From assembly GCA_938044775.1 (NCBI GenBank), contig CALIOE010000009.1, positions 1 through 64,000 on the forward strand: a DNA stretch of 64,000 nucleotides. Reading direction: 5' to 3'. Positions 47,690 through 58,625 of the stretch are shown piece by piece; the stretch's first letter is position 1; each line of letters starts with the position of its first letter. The notes beneath the pieces are model-generated. The model saw only the letters and a list, made by a program, of their open reading frames with translations, did no database searches and was not told the origin of the DNA. This stretch comes from an uncultured Rhizobiaceae group bacterium (GTDB taxonomy: Bacteria; Pseudomonadota; Alphaproteobacteria; Rhizobiales; Rhizobiaceae). Both the position numbers and the translations under genes were made by a program.

Positions 47690-48925
47690 ATGACAGACTC
47701 TTCCAGCCCCGTACAATTCCGTTCAATTCTGCTGATCATCAGCGGTGGCATTGCTGCCTACAAGTCTCTCGATCTGATCCGCAGGCTGCGCGAGCGGGGG
47801 GCGAAAGTGCGGGTGGTCATGACAGCGGCCGCACAGCAATTCGTCACCCCAATGACTGTTGGAGCGCTGACCGCGGACCGTGTGTTTACCGATTTGTGGG
47901 ATCGGGAGGCAGAACAGGACATCGGCCATATTCGACTGGCAAGAGAGGCCGATCTGATCATTGTCGCACCGGCAACCGCCGACCTGATGGCGAAAATGGC
48001 GAACGGACTTGCGGATGACCTGGCTTCAGCTGTTCTGCTGGCCAGCGACAGTCCGGTGCTGGTTGCACCAGCCATGAACCCAGCCATGTGGTCGCATCCG
48101 GCAACGCGGCGCAATTGCGAGACTCTGGCTGGAGACGGCCTCTCATTTGTCGGACCAAACGAAGGGGAGATGGCCGAGAGCGGCGAGGCCGGTCTGGGGC
48201 GAATGGCAGAACCGATGGAAGTCGTCGAGGCGGCAGAGATATTGCTGGACGACCGTCCCCGACCGCTTGCCGGAAGACGGGCCGTGGTCACCTCTGGCCC
48301 TACCCGTGAGGCGATAGACCCGGTCCGCTACATATCCAACCACTCGTCCGGGAAACAGGGGCACGCCATCGCAGAGCATCTGGCGCAAGCGGGGGCAGAA
48401 GTCATCCTTGTTTCCGGGCCGGTTGGTATCCCGGATCCGCGAGATGTAACGGTGGTCGACGTGACATCTGCGTTGGAGATGCAACAGGCGGTTGAGAAGG
48501 CTCTGCCTGCTGATATCGCCGTTTTTGTAGCTGCTGTGGCCGACTGGCGCATGGACGAGCAGGCCGGCGAGAAAATCAAGAAAACAAGTGACAGCGGCGC
48601 GCCCGAGCTTCGGATGGTCGAAAATCCCGATATTCTTAAGGGGATCGGAACAAGACAATCCCAACGGCCCGAACTGGTTGTGGGATTTGCCGCGGAAACC
48701 GAGAAGCTCGTTGAGCATGCCCGCGCCAAGCTGGCAAAAAAGGGCGCCGACTGGATTGTCGCAAACGACGTTTCGGCTGAAAACGGTGTTTTCGGTGGCG
48801 ACGCCAATACCGTGGTGCTGGTTAGCAAAAGCGGCGACGAGCAATGGGAAAAAGCATCAAAATCCGAGATTGCAGCACGCCTGGTAGAGCGCATAGCGCA
48901 AAGACTTGAACAGATTTCGGTTTAG
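47690..48925 (+). CDS. coaBC: Bifunctional phosphopantothenoylcysteine decarboxylase/synthetase
   Basis: ISGGIAAYKSLDLIRRLRERGA...APAMNPAMW...TSGPTREAIDPVRYISNHSSGKQG. Confidence 0.96.
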   Translation: MTDSSSPVQFRSILLIISGGIAAYKSLDLIRRLRERGAKVRVVMTAAAQQFVTPMTVGALTADRVFTDLWDREAEQDIGHIRLAREADLIIVAPATADLMAKMANGLADDLASAVLLASDSPVLVAPAMNPAMWSHPATRRNCETLAGDGLSFVGPNEGEMAESGEAGLGRMAEPMEVVEAAEILLDDRPRPLAGRRAVVTSGPTREAIDPVRYISNHSSGKQGHAIAEHLAQAGAEVILVSGPVGIPDPRDVTVVDVTSALEMQQAVEKALPADIAVFVAAVADWRMDEQAGEKIKKTSDSGAPELRMVENPDILKGIGTRQSQRPELVVGFAAETEKLVEHARAKLAKKGADWIVANDVSAENGVFGGDANTVVLVSKSGDEQWEKASKSEIAARLVERIAQRLEQISV

Positions 48926-48945
48926 CCTGCAGCCTTCAACGAAGG

Positions 48946-49947
48946 TCAGTCGCGACCGGGCAACACCCTGTCCGGCGGCCGGTGGCCATCGACAAAAGTC
49001 TGGATGTTGATCAGCACTTTGTCGCCCATCTCCATGCGCCCTTCGATCGTGGCGGATCCCATGTGAGGCAACATGACCAGCTTGCCAACTTCGGCCAGTT
49101 TACGCATGCGTGGCGAGACTGCAGGCTCATGCTCGAATACGTCCAGCGCGGCACCAGCAAGCGCGCCGGATTCGAGTGCCGCTACCAGCGCCTTTTCATC
49201 AATAATGTCACCGCGGGCTGCGTTGACGATGTAGGAGCCCTTTTGAAGGAGTTTCAGCCGCCTCTCCGCCAGCAGATGATAGGTGGCAGGCGTGGCTGGG
49301 CAATTGATAGAAATGATATCCATGCGGGAAAGCATCTGATCCAGACTTTCCCAATAGACCGCTTCCAGTTCCTGCTCCAGGTCCGGATGAGCCCGCTGGC
49401 GGTTATGATAATGTATCGCCAGGCCAAAAGCCTTTGCCCTGCGTGCAACGGCCGAGCCGATGCGGCCCATACCGACGATGCCCAGTCGTTTGCCTGTGAT
49501 CCGCTTTCCAAGCATCCAGGTTGGCGACCACCCTGCCCAACCGCTATCAGGATTGGTCATTATGACCGCGCCTTCCACAAGACGGCGGGGTACAGCCAGC
49601 ATCATTGCCATGATCATATCGGCCGTGTCGTCGGTGAGCACCCTGGGGGTGTTGGTGACGGTAATGCCCTTGTCGGCTGCGGCCTTGATATCGATGTTGT
49701 CCGTGCCATTGCCGAAATTTGCGATCAGTTTCAGCTGGTCGCCAGCCTGAGCAATGACATTGGCGTCAACATCATCACTAACCGTAGGCACAAGCACATC
49801 CGCTGTTTTCACCGCTTCCACTAATTGTGGCTGCGTGAAAGGCTCATCGGTCAGATTGAGTTTGGTGCTGAACAGTTCACGCATGCGCGTTTCCACTGCA
49901 TCCGGCAAGCGCCGGGTAACAACAACATTGGCCCGCTTGCCTGTCAC
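48946..49947 (-). CDS. 2-hydroxyacid dehydrogenase (glyoxylate/hydroxypyruvate reductase-like)
   Basis: LGIVGMGRIGSAVARRAKAFG; NAARGDIIDEKALVAAL; MLPHMGSAT. Confidence 0.9.
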   Translation of the reverse strand: MTGKRANVVVTRRLPDAVETRMRELFSTKLNLTDEPFTQPQLVEAVKTADVLVPTVSDDVDANVIAQAGDQLKLIANFGNGTDNIDIKAAADKGITVTNTPRVLTDDTADMIMAMMLAVPRRLVEGAVIMTNPDSGWAGWSPTWMLGKRITGKRLGIVGMGRIGSAVARRAKAFGLAIHYHNRQRAHPDLEQELEAVYWESLDQMLSRMDIISINCPATPATYHLLAERRLKLLQKGSYIVNAARGDIIDEKALVAALESGALAGAALDVFEHEPAVSPRMRKLAEVGKLVMLPHMGSATIEGRMEMGDKVLINIQTFVDGHRPPDRVLPGRD

Positions 49948-50117
49948 TGTGAAGAAACCGTCCTAATGCAATTTGTTAACCATAGTTTTTGAAGCCAATT
50001 TAACCAAGCTGCTCGATCATGTCGAAACTGGGCGGCCACAAAACCTGCCGCCATTTCTAACAGACAAAAGCCGGAACGCAATGGCGGGGGCCATAGCATT
50101 GGAAGGCTGTAAAAGGG

Positions 50118-50732
50118 GTGACATCGGCCGTGAATCAATCGATCAGTATTTTCCGCAGAGGTATTTCTGTTTTCTTCATTCTGTGTTTGGCCGCTTTGGG
50201 ACTCACGCTGGGTGAGATCGCTGCCAAGACATCATCTGCAAATGCCGAAGATTTGCAGCGTCTGGGCCGTGAAACCGGCCTGCCACTTCCCCGATTTGTC
50301 AGCCTGAAAGCCAAAGCTGTCAATCTACGCGTCGGGCCCGGCCGGAAATACGGAATTTCCTGGCTCTATAAAAAACGTGGCCTGCCTGTGGAAGTTATCC
50401 AGGAATTCGATCAGTGGCGCCGGATCAGAGATTCAGAAGGAACAACCGGCTGGGTTCTGCACTCACTCCTGTCAAGCAGGCGCACAGCCCTGGTAGCTCC
50501 ATGGGAGAAAGCTGAACCGCTTGAAGGCCGGCAACAGGATGCGGCATTCTTCGATGCACGCAACTCGGCAAGTGACACGTCATCCACCATTGCGAAGGTT
50601 CAGGCCGGATTGCTGGTCAGTGTCGAGAGCTGCGACAAAGGCTGGTGCGCGATTGAGGCCCACAGCACACGTGCCTGGATGAAGCAGGAAATGCTCTGGG
50701 GCGTCTATCCCAATGAAATGGTAGACGGCTGA
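50118..50732 (+). CDS. SH3 domain-containing exported protein
   Basis: LKAKAVNLRVGPGRKYGISWLYKKRGLPVEVIQEFDQWRRIRDSEGTTGWVL. Confidence 0.85.
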   Translation: MTSAVNQSISIFRRGISVFFILCLAALGLTLGEIAAKTSSANAEDLQRLGRETGLPLPRFVSLKAKAVNLRVGPGRKYGISWLYKKRGLPVEVIQEFDQWRRIRDSEGTTGWVLHSLLSSRRTALVAPWEKAEPLEGRQQDAAFFDARNSASDTSSTIAKVQAGLLVSVESCDKGWCAIEAHSTRAWMKQEMLWGVYPNEMVDG

Positions 50733-50735
50733 CCG

Positions 50736-51152
50736 TCAGCTCTTCTCACGCAGGCGTACAATCACGTCAACACGTGCGATTTCCATACCCTCAGGCGGTG
50801 AAGGCAGATCTGTTACGTTGATGTGCGACGCCGGTACGTCCACCACGCGATTCTCGTCTTCAATGTAGAAGTGGTGATGGTGACTGGTGTTTGTGTCGAA
50901 ATAGGTCTTGGCCGAGTCGATTGCCACGGCACGAAGCAAGCCGGCCTCGTTGAACTGATGCAAGGTGTTGTAGACCGTCGCCAAAGATACCGACATATCT
51001 GCATTCAGCGCTTCTTCGTGAAGTGCCTCAGCCGAAATGTGCCGATTTCCCTTCGAGAACAGCAAATGAGCCAATGACAGCCGCTGTCGTGTTGGGCGCA
51101 ATCCCGCACCGCGCAAACGATCACTAATACCTGAAATGTCAGTATCTTTCAT
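50736..51152 (-). CDS. irr: Fur family iron response regulator Irr
   Basis: LRGAGLRPTRQRLSLAHLLF...TVYNTLHQFNEAGLLRAVAIDSAKTYFDTNTSHHHHFYIEDENRVVDV; upstream of fabAB; ORF open from 51227. Confidence 0.92.
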   Translation of the reverse strand: MKDTDISGISDRLRGAGLRPTRQRLSLAHLLFSKGNRHISAEALHEEALNADMSVSLATVYNTLHQFNEAGLLRAVAIDSAKTYFDTNTSHHHHFYIEDENRVVDVPASHINVTDLPSPPEGMEIARVDVIVRLREKS

Positions 51153-51265
51153 GGATATGTCAGCGTTTCTGTTGCTTGTCATCGTTTGTGCTCTGGCGTC
51201 GCGCGTCAAGACGTGCTCCGTGCCCAACAGGATAGGTCAGCGGTGCAGTTGCCGCAAGATGCAAC

Positions 51266-51289
51266 ATTTGTCTGGGTAAACCGACAAAT
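51266..51289. promoter_or_regulatory. Palindromic operator candidate in irr-fabA intergenic region
   Basis: ATTTGTC-TGGGTAAACC-GACAAAT. Confidence 0.4.
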
Positions 51290-51409
51290 CGTCGCAAATT
51301 TGCCGGGCCGCTGTTTGACCCGATTATCCATGCACGGTACAGCCAAGGCTAGGCAAATGCCGCACAATTGTGCAAACGCAGTACTGGAATACAGGTCGGG
51401 CTTCCCAAT

Positions 51410-51913
51410 ATGCATGAACAAAAGTCAAACTACTCGCACGAAGAGGTTTTGAGTTGCGGGCGCGGCGAAATGTTTGGACCCGGGAACGCTCAATTGCCGT
51501 TGCCCCCCATGCTGATGTTCGACCGGATTACCGACGTCTCGGAAGGCGGCGGACAACACGACAAAGGATATATTCGAGCAGATTTCAAGATTCACAAGGA
51601 TTTGTGGTTCTTCCCCTGCCATTTTCAGGGCGATCCGGTCATGCCGGGATGCCTGGGGCTGGATGCTTTGTGGCAGTTGACCGGATTCTATCTGGGTTGG
51701 CTCGGTGAACCTGGAAAAGGCCGCGCCATATCCACCGGCGAGGTCAAGTTTACGGGCATGATAACACCTGAAACCAAGCTGGTTGAGTTTGAAATTGACT
51801 TCAAGCGGGTCATGAGAGGGCGGCTTGTGCTCGGCATTGCTGACGGCGCGGTCAAGGCTGACGGGGAAACCGTGTTCACAGCAAAAGACTTGCGCGTGGG
51901 TCTTTTCAAGTAG
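51410..51913 (+). CDS. fabA: 3-hydroxydecanoyl-ACP dehydratase/isomerase
   Basis: [18 protein letters not shown]...[28 protein letters not shown]. Confidence 0.97.
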   Translation: MHEQKSNYSHEEVLSCGRGEMFGPGNAQLPLPPMLMFDRITDVSEGGGQHDKGYIRADFKIHKDLWFFPCHFQGDPVMPGCLGLDALWQLTGFYLGWLGEPGKGRAISTGEVKFTGMITPETKLVEFEIDFKRVMRGRLVLGIADGAVKADGETVFTAKDLRVGLFK

Positions 51914-51986
51914 TTTTCCACGACATAAAACCGCCCACAACGGTAGGTACCGAAGCCATGTCGGGCAATATTAAGGGGAGTGCGGC

Positions 51987-53204
51987 ATGAAAAGAGTTGT
52001 CGTGACAGGGATGGGGATTGTTTCCTCCATCGGGAACAATTCGCAGGAGGTGCTTGCCTCTCTTCGAGAAGCGAAATCAGGCATTAGTTTTGCCGAGGAT
52101 TTTTCTGATCACGGCTTCCGCTGCCGGGTGCAGGGAGCCCCTGACCTGGACCCCTTCGAGATCCTGGATCGCCGCACCGTTCGCTTTATGAGCAAAGGCA
52201 CGGCCTGGAACTATATTGCCATGCAACAGGCGATCACAGATGCCGGGCTGGAGAATTCGGATGTCGTCAATCCCCGCACTGGGATCATTATGGGCTCAGG
52301 GGGCCCATCAACCAAAACGATTGTCGAAGCGGCCGCCAAGACCGTTGAAACAGGATCGCCCAAACGCATAGGACCGACAGCCGTTCCCAAGGCCATGAGC
52401 TCAACCGCGTCAGCCGTTCTGGCAACGCAGTTTGAGATTAAAGGGGTCAACTATTCCATATCGTCCGCCTGTGCCACTTCAAATCATTGCATTGGCAACG
52501 CCTACGAAACCATACAGGTCGGCAAACAGGACATCATTTTCGCGGGGGGATCGGAAGACCTCGACTGGACGATGTCTAACCTGTTCGATGCGATGGGCGC
52601 CATGTCATCAAAATATAATGACACACCGGAAACGGCTTCCCGCGCCTTTGATGTCAGCCGCGACGGCTTCGTCATTGCCGGAGGCGCAGGCGTTCTGGTT
52701 CTGGAAGAACTCGAACACGCAAAAGCACGCGGCGCCAGGATTTATGGCGAGGTTATCGGCTATGGCGCCACATCTGATGGCTACGACATGGTGGCCCCGT
52801 CCGGGGAAGGCGCTGTTCGCTGCATCAATATGGCCATTGACGGAATCGGCGACAGCATCGACTACATCAATCCTCATGCCACCTCCACAGGCGTCGGGGA
52901 CGAGAAGGAAATCAGCGCCCTTCGGCAGATATTTGGCGACAAGTGCCCGCCGATTTCCGCGACCAAGTCGCTGACCGGCCATTCGCTTGGAGCGACGGGC
53001 GTTCAAGAAGCGATCTATTCGCTGCTCATGATGCAGAACAGATTCATCTGCGAAAGCGCCCATATTACCGAGATTGATCCCGAATTCAGCGACATGCCAA
53101 TCATGCGCGAGCGGGTGGATAACGCCGAAATCAATACTGTACTTTCAAATTCATTCGGGTTCGGCGGCACCAACGCCTCACTCGTTTTTCAACGTCTCCA
53201 GTGA
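51987..53204 (+). CDS. fabB: Beta-ketoacyl-ACP synthase I
   Basis: [43 protein letters not shown]. Confidence 0.97.
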   Translation: MKRVVVTGMGIVSSIGNNSQEVLASLREAKSGISFAEDFSDHGFRCRVQGAPDLDPFEILDRRTVRFMSKGTAWNYIAMQQAITDAGLENSDVVNPRTGIIMGSGGPSTKTIVEAAAKTVETGSPKRIGPTAVPKAMSSTASAVLATQFEIKGVNYSISSACATSNHCIGNAYETIQVGKQDIIFAGGSEDLDWTMSNLFDAMGAMSSKYNDTPETASRAFDVSRDGFVIAGGAGVLVLEELEHAKARGARIYGEVIGYGATSDGYDMVAPSGEGAVRCINMAIDGIGDSIDYINPHATSTGVGDEKEISALRQIFGDKCPPISATKSLTGHSLGATGVQEAIYSLLMMQNRFICESAHITEIDPEFSDMPIMRERVDNAEINTVLSNSFGFGGTNASLVFQRLQ

Positions 53205-53253
53205 CCGCGCCAATTTCTGCGCACCTGATTGAACCAAAGAGAACCTGATCAGC

Positions 53254-54072
53254 ATGGCTGAACTCAAATCTAATCTGATGGCCGGAAAACGCGGCCTTAT
53301 CATGGGTGTTGCAAACGACCACTCTATTGCCTGGGGAATCGCTAAAATGCTGGCGGACCACGGTGCGGAATTGGCTTTCACCTATCAGGGAGAGGCGTTT
53401 GGAAAGCGTGTGCGCCCGTTGGCCCAATCGGTGAACTCCAAGCACCTTTTGCCGTGCGATGTGGAAGACATCGACTCAGTCGACTCGGTTTTTGAAACAC
53501 TCAGGGACGAGTGGGGCGGCCTCGACTTTTTTGTTCATGCCATCGGATTTTCCGATAAATCGGAACTGAAAGGGCTGTATGCCGACACCACACGGGAAAA
53601 TTTTTCCCGCACGATGGTTATCTCGTGCTTTTCCTTCACCGAAACGGCCAAACGTGCTGCCGCTCTTATGAATGATGGCGGTTCGATGATTACGTTGACC
53701 TATGGTGGCTCAATGCGCGTCATGCCGAATTACAATGTTATGGGCGTTGCAAAGGCAGCTCTTGAGGCCAGCGTGCGTTATCTGGCGACGGACTTCGGAC
53801 CAAAGAATATTCGTGTCAACGCCATATCGGCGGGCCCAATCCGTACGCTTGCCGGTGCCGGTGTCTCCGATGCCCGCGTGATGTTCAACTATCAAAAGCG
53901 CAACGCGCCACTCCGGCGCACGGTCTCGCTGCAGGAAGTTGGCGGTGCAGGCCTTTATCTGCTTTCGGAGCTGTCAAACGGCGTTACCGGAGAAATTCAC
54001 TACGTCGATTCCGGTTACTCGACCATATCAATGCCCCGGCTCGAAGAGCTGAAAGTGACTGACACGGAATAG
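53254..54072 (+). CDS. fabI: Enoyl-ACP reductase
   Basis: KRGLIMGVANDHSIAWGIAKMLADHGAELAFTYQGE...YGGSMRVMPNYNVMGVAKAALEASVRYLA. Confidence 0.96.
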   Translation: MAELKSNLMAGKRGLIMGVANDHSIAWGIAKMLADHGAELAFTYQGEAFGKRVRPLAQSVNSKHLLPCDVEDIDSVDSVFETLRDEWGGLDFFVHAIGFSDKSELKGLYADTTRENFSRTMVISCFSFTETAKRAAALMNDGGSMITLTYGGSMRVMPNYNVMGVAKAALEASVRYLATDFGPKNIRVNAISAGPIRTLAGAGVSDARVMFNYQKRNAPLRRTVSLQEVGGAGLYLLSELSNGVTGEIHYVDSGYSTISMPRLEELKVTDTE

Positions 54073-54681
54073 TCACCCCTGGGTGAGGGTCAGTGTGTCT
54101 CCACGGGTGTTCATGTTCACCTTACTCAGGAATGAATTACCCAACAAAATATTGTCGAGAGATTCGTCGCTGAGAACGGTCGCCTCAACATTGTAAACTG
54201 TGATGTCGCCGATGGTTATCGAATCTATGGTGGCGCGGGCGAATTCAGTGGTTCCGTTGGCTGTGTTGGCGGTGTGCACGAAGTCATTATCCGAAACATC
54301 GATGCCCATCTGCTCGGCGGTCGAACGGTTGATTGCTACAGCTGATGCGCCCGTGTCCACCATGACATCGAACCATTGTCCGTTCATCTGCGCCTCAAAG
54401 TTGAAATGGCCCCGGTTATCACGTGTTGCAACGGCGACGCCGTAACTTACAACTTCTGGCTGCGCTTCTTCATCCTGCGCTTCCGAATATTCATCCTCAC
54501 CTTCATCATCTTCGTTTTGAACGTGGTCAGGATTTCGCTGAACCTGACGACGTGCCTGATTGGATTGATGAGTGTTGGAAGCACCTTTGCGCGAGGTGAG
54601 CGGATCATCCTTGCCTATGACGATGGGCGCGATAATTGCGAGCGCGCAAGCAGCGAGTGCGAATTGTCCTATGGTGTTCAT
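54073..54681 (-). CDS. Retropepsin-like aspartic protease (TIGR02281-like)
   Basis: FDVMVDTGASAVAINRSTAEQMGI...ILLGNSFLSKV; N-terminal TM; low-complexity EDDEGEDEYSEAQDEE linker. Confidence 0.88.
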   Translation of the reverse strand: MNTIGQFALAACALAIIAPIVIGKDDPLTSRKGASNTHQSNQARRQVQRNPDHVQNEDDEGEDEYSEAQDEEAQPEVVSYGVAVATRDNRGHFNFEAQMNGQWFDVMVDTGASAVAINRSTAEQMGIDVSDNDFVHTANTANGTTEFARATIDSITIGDITVYNVEATVLSDESLDNILLGNSFLSKVNMNTRGDTLTLTQG

Positions 54682-54780
54682 AAACTCAGATTCCTGCCGG
54701 CAAACCTGAGATATTTTCAACAATGACTTCTAAAGGAGGCCTAACGGCCTGCCCAAAGTGAGATCATCGTTAAACAACCC

Positions 54781-55548
54781 TTAAAGCCAGCCGCCATCGA
54801 CGATAAACGACTGGTTGGTGCACGCGCCGGCTTCGTCAGAGGCCAGAAACAAAAGCGGACGTGCAATGTCTTCCGGCATCAGCTTTCGCTTCAGGCATTG
54901 ACGCTCGAAAATCTGCTTCTCGCCCTCTGGTGTGACCCAGTTTTCCAACTGACGTTCCGTCATGATCCAGCCGGGAGCAAGGGAGTTGACGCGGATGTTG
55001 AATTCACCGAGATCGCGGGCCAGCGAACGCGTCAGGCCGAGTACAGCCGATTTGGATGCTGTGTAGCAGGCCATGCCGCCCTGCCCGATCATCCACGAGG
55101 TGGATCCCATGTTAACGATTGACCCGCCGCCGAGTTTTTTCATGTCATCGACGACCGCCTGTGAGGCAAAAAACTGGTGCTTGATGTTGATTGCAATTCG
55201 GTCATCCCAATAGTCCGACGTCACGTCTTCAAGCTTGTGACGCTGGTCATGCGCGGCGTTATTGATGAGAACGCCAACCGGCCCGAATGTGCTGCGAATT
55301 TCGCCGATTGCAGACTGCAGTGCAGGGATATCCGTCACGTTGCACTTCACATAATGAACCTCCAGGCCATCGTCGTTAAGCTCATGCTGCAGGGCGTTGG
55401 AAGGTTCATCGGCAATATCGAGGAAACCGACCCTGCACCCTTGTCGTGCAAAATGCTCGACAATCGAGGCACCGATGCCGCTTCCGCCTCCGGAAACAAC
55501 AACCGTTTTTCCGGCAAGGCTCGGATAGGTGGCAACTTCGACCATCAC
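54781..55548 (-). CDS. SDR family oxidoreductase
   Basis: [40 protein letters not shown]. Confidence 0.9.
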   Translation of the reverse strand: MMVEVATYPSLAGKTVVVSGGGSGIGASIVEHFARQGCRVGFLDIADEPSNALQHELNDDGLEVHYVKCNVTDIPALQSAIGEIRSTFGPVGVLINNAAHDQRHKLEDVTSDYWDDRIAINIKHQFFASQAVVDDMKKLGGGSIVNMGSTSWMIGQGGMACYTASKSAVLGLTRSLARDLGEFNIRVNSLAPGWIMTERQLENWVTPEGEKQIFERQCLKRKLMPEDIARPLLFLASDEAGACTNQSFIVDGGWL

Positions 55549-56174
55549 TTTGTTCCGTACATGCGGTCACCTGCATCCCCGAGGCCGGGAACAATGTAAC
55601 CCTTTTCGTTAAGATGGCTGTCTATCGCGGCCGTGTAGATCGGAACGTCGGGAAGCCGTTCGCGAAACGCAGCGATGCCCTCGGGTGCTGCAAGCAGGCA
55701 CAGGAAACGGATGTCTTTGGCGCCGGATTCCTGAAGTTTTTCAATAGCAGCCGTGGCCGAATTGGATGTCGCAAGCATCGGATCAACGGCGATGACAAGA
55801 CGGTCACTCAAATCATCGGGCGCTTTGTAGTAATATTCAACCGCCTCAAGCGTCTTGTGATCACGATACAATCCTACATGAGCAACACGCGCCGATGGCA
55901 CCAGGTCCAACATGCCTTCAAGCAGTCCGTTACCGGCCCTCAGGATCGAAGCGAAGACCAACTTCTTGCCCTCCAGAGTCGGCGCGTCGGTTTCCCCCAT
56001 GGGTGTTTCGATACGGGTGGTTGTAAGTTTCAAATCGCGCGTAACCTCATAGCACAGAAGCAACGAAATCTCCCGCAGCAGGCGACGAAAACTGCCTGTC
56101 GAGGTTTCTGTTTTCCGCATAATGGTGAGCTTGTGTTGAACCAGCGGGTGGTCAACGATTGTGACGCCGTCCAT
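55545..56174 (-). CDS. upp: Uracil phosphoribosyltransferase
   Basis: [28 protein letters not shown]...[13 protein letters not shown]...[17 protein letters not shown]. Confidence 0.95.
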   Translation of the reverse strand: MDGVTIVDHPLVQHKLTIMRKTETSTGSFRRLLREISLLLCYEVTRDLKLTTTRIETPMGETDAPTLEGKKLVFASILRAGNGLLEGMLDLVPSARVAHVGLYRDHKTLEAVEYYYKAPDDLSDRLVIAVDPMLATSNSATAAIEKLQESGAKDIRFLCLLAAPEGIAAFRERLPDVPIYTAAIDSHLNEKGYIVPGLGDAGDRMYGTK

Positions 56175-56244
56175 TCATTGTCTCCGGGCAGGGAAAATTT
56201 GTCGCAACCTTAAACGGACCTTTCAGCCAAACAAGTGCAACGGC

Positions 56245-57216
56245 TCAGCCTTCCGCCTTTTCCAGACGTTTCAACAGACGGGTGCGGGTCTTTTCATCGA
56301 CAAAGGCAGCTTCCACGGCAGCCTGGGTGGCCTGCAGCAACGCTGCATCATCGAAAGCGAAGTGTTTCGCGGCAATCTCGTATTCACGGGCGATCGACGT
56401 ATTGAAGAACGGTGGATCATCGGAATTGAGTGTAACAACAACGCCCGCATCGTACAGATTGCGCAAGGGGTGCCGGGCAAAATCCGGATAAACGCCGAGT
56501 GCAATGTTGGAACCGGCGCAGGTCTCGAGGACAATACCCTCCTCGACGATCCGCTCGACCAGCAACGGGTCCTCAGCCGCCCGGACACCATGACCGACGC
56601 GCGAAATACCCAGATGATCCAGAGCATTGCGAACACTGTCCGGCCCCGCGAATTCACCGGCATGGGCTGTGAGACCAAGGCCAGCATCGGAGGCGATGGC
56701 AAATGCAGACCCGAAGTCCTCGACGTCGAACGCCCGTTCATCTCCACCCATGCCGAATCCGGTTACACTCGGATGGGGATTTGACACGACCAGGTCTGCC
56801 ACTCCCTCAGCCGCTTCCGGTCCAAGATGCCGCACGCATGTCACAATATTGCGTCCTTCGATTCCGGTCTCCTGGCGTGCGTCTTCAATACCAGCTGCCA
56901 TCGCTTCGACCAGATCGGTGTAACTGATGCCCATTTGCGCTGCGTGGTCCGGCGAGGAGAATACTTCACCGTAGATGACGCCGTCGTCGGCCATTCTCGA
57001 AAAGACATCATAGGTCAGCAACCGATAGTCTTCCGGCTCCCGAAAGACCGAGGATGCCCGGTCATAGCAGGACAGAAAGGTTGTAAAGTCGGACCAGATA
57101 TACCGGCCGTCGCGGATTATGTCGTTCAGGTCCACCGCGTATTTGCGGGCAAGCCGCTGTACCAGCCGAGGTTGGGCTGCACCTTCAATATGGCAATGAA
57201 TCTCCGCCTTGAGCAT
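56245..57216 (-). CDS. add: Adenosine deaminase
   Basis: LKAEIHCHIEGAAQP; LTAHAGEFAG; RVGHGVRA; LNSDDPPFFNTS. Confidence 0.92.
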   Translation of the reverse strand: MLKAEIHCHIEGAAQPRLVQRLARKYAVDLNDIIRDGRYIWSDFTTFLSCYDRASSVFREPEDYRLLTYDVFSRMADDGVIYGEVFSSPDHAAQMGISYTDLVEAMAAGIEDARQETGIEGRNIVTCVRHLGPEAAEGVADLVVSNPHPSVTGFGMGGDERAFDVEDFGSAFAIASDAGLGLTAHAGEFAGPDSVRNALDHLGISRVGHGVRAAEDPLLVERIVEEGIVLETCAGSNIALGVYPDFARHPLRNLYDAGVVVTLNSDDPPFFNTSIAREYEIAAKHFAFDDAALLQATQAAVEAAFVDEKTRTRLLKRLEKAEG

Positions 57217-57340
57217 CAGGTGCAGGCTCCGGAAGTGCAAACCCGGCAACTGTTGCGCAGCCGGCGATCGACACCTCGAACGATTTCTGTTGTTCGAGCA
57301 ACGGTGCCCCCGTCTGCTGCTTTCAAACCAAACCGACGCT

Positions 57341-58561
57341 TCATATCATGTTCCTTCCCTGCGGCCCGGCGGCAAGGCCAAGATGTGCGGCAATCGTTTC
57401 GCCAATATCGGCGAAGCTCCTGCGAACACCGAGGTCACGTGATGGCAGACCAGGGCCAGTCAGCAGCACTGGAACCTGTTCGCGGGTGTGATCGGTTCCG
57501 CTCCAGGTGGGGTCGTTGCCATGATCAGCGGTAACAATCAGCATGTCGCCGGGGCGCAATTTGGTCGTCATTTCAGGAAGGCGCCTGTCGAAATGCTCCA
57601 GACAAGCCGCATATCCGGGCACATCACGCCGATGACCGTAGAGCTGATCAAAGTCAATGAAGTTGACAAAAACGAAGTCTCCGTCTGCTGCATCTTTCAT
57701 TGCCTGCAGCGTCTCATCGATCATGGCGTCGTTGCCGTGAGCCTTGCGAATATCCGTCACGCCGCGATGGGCAAAAATATCGGCAATCTTGCCTACGGCA
57801 AACACACCGCGCTCATCAGACTCAACGCGATCGAGGAGCGACGGCTGCGGTGGCGGCACCGAGTAGTCGCGGCGGTTTCCAGTCCGTTCGAACGTGTCCC
57901 GCGTTTTGCCGACAAACGGCCGCGCAATGACACGGCCAATATTAAGATCGTCGACCAGAGAGCGAGCGATGCCGCACAGTTTATACAGCCGTTCGAGACC
58001 AAAGAATTCCTCATGGGCGGCGATCTGCAACACAGAATCCGCCGACGTATAAATGATCGGTTTCCCAGAGCTGATATGCTCAGCCCCAAACACCTCGATG
58101 GCCTCAGTCCCGGCCAGATGCTGAAGCCCGAGAAAACCGGGCAATTCCCCCTGCTGGATCAGAGCATCAAGCAGGGATTTGGGGAAAACCGGTTCCGCTT
58201 TGGGGAAGTAACCCCAATCCTTTGCCAGTGGAACGCCGGCCATTTCCCAGTGGCCTGTGATGGTGTCTTTTCCGGCCGAAACTTCGATGGCCGATGCCCA
58301 GCTCCCCGTCACCGCAACACTATCATCCAGTCCTTCCGGTAGGCTGCCATTCGCGTTCAGAAACGCCTTCGCGAGGCCGAGACCAAGCAGATTGGGAATT
58401 TTCAGAGCGCCGGAGCGCTGACCGTCACGATCGGCCTCACCGCGCATGCAGGCAGCTGCGATGTGACCGATTGTGTTGGCGCCGTCGTCACCAAACGCAG
58501 CAGCATCTGGTGCACCACCGATTCCCACAGAATCCATAACGAAAAGAAAGGCTCGCGCCAT
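57341..58561 (-). CDS. deoB: Phosphopentomutase
   Basis: [35 protein letters not shown]...[24 protein letters not shown]. Confidence 0.96.
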   Translation of the reverse strand: MARAFLFVMDSVGIGGAPDAAAFGDDGANTIGHIAAACMRGEADRDGQRSGALKIPNLLGLGLAKAFLNANGSLPEGLDDSVAVTGSWASAIEVSAGKDTITGHWEMAGVPLAKDWGYFPKAEPVFPKSLLDALIQQGELPGFLGLQHLAGTEAIEVFGAEHISSGKPIIYTSADSVLQIAAHEEFFGLERLYKLCGIARSLVDDLNIGRVIARPFVGKTRDTFERTGNRRDYSVPPPQPSLLDRVESDERGVFAVGKIADIFAHRGVTDIRKAHGNDAMIDETLQAMKDAADGDFVFVNFIDFDQLYGHRRDVPGYAACLEHFDRRLPEMTTKLRPGDMLIVTADHGNDPTWSGTDHTREQVPVLLTGPGLPSRDLGVRRSFADIGETIAAHLGLAAGPQGRNMI

Positions 58562-58625
58562 AGAAGCTCCTCAATGCGACGGAGACTTTGCACCAGCCCG
58601 CCGGCCCGGTCAAAGAATGACTCGG

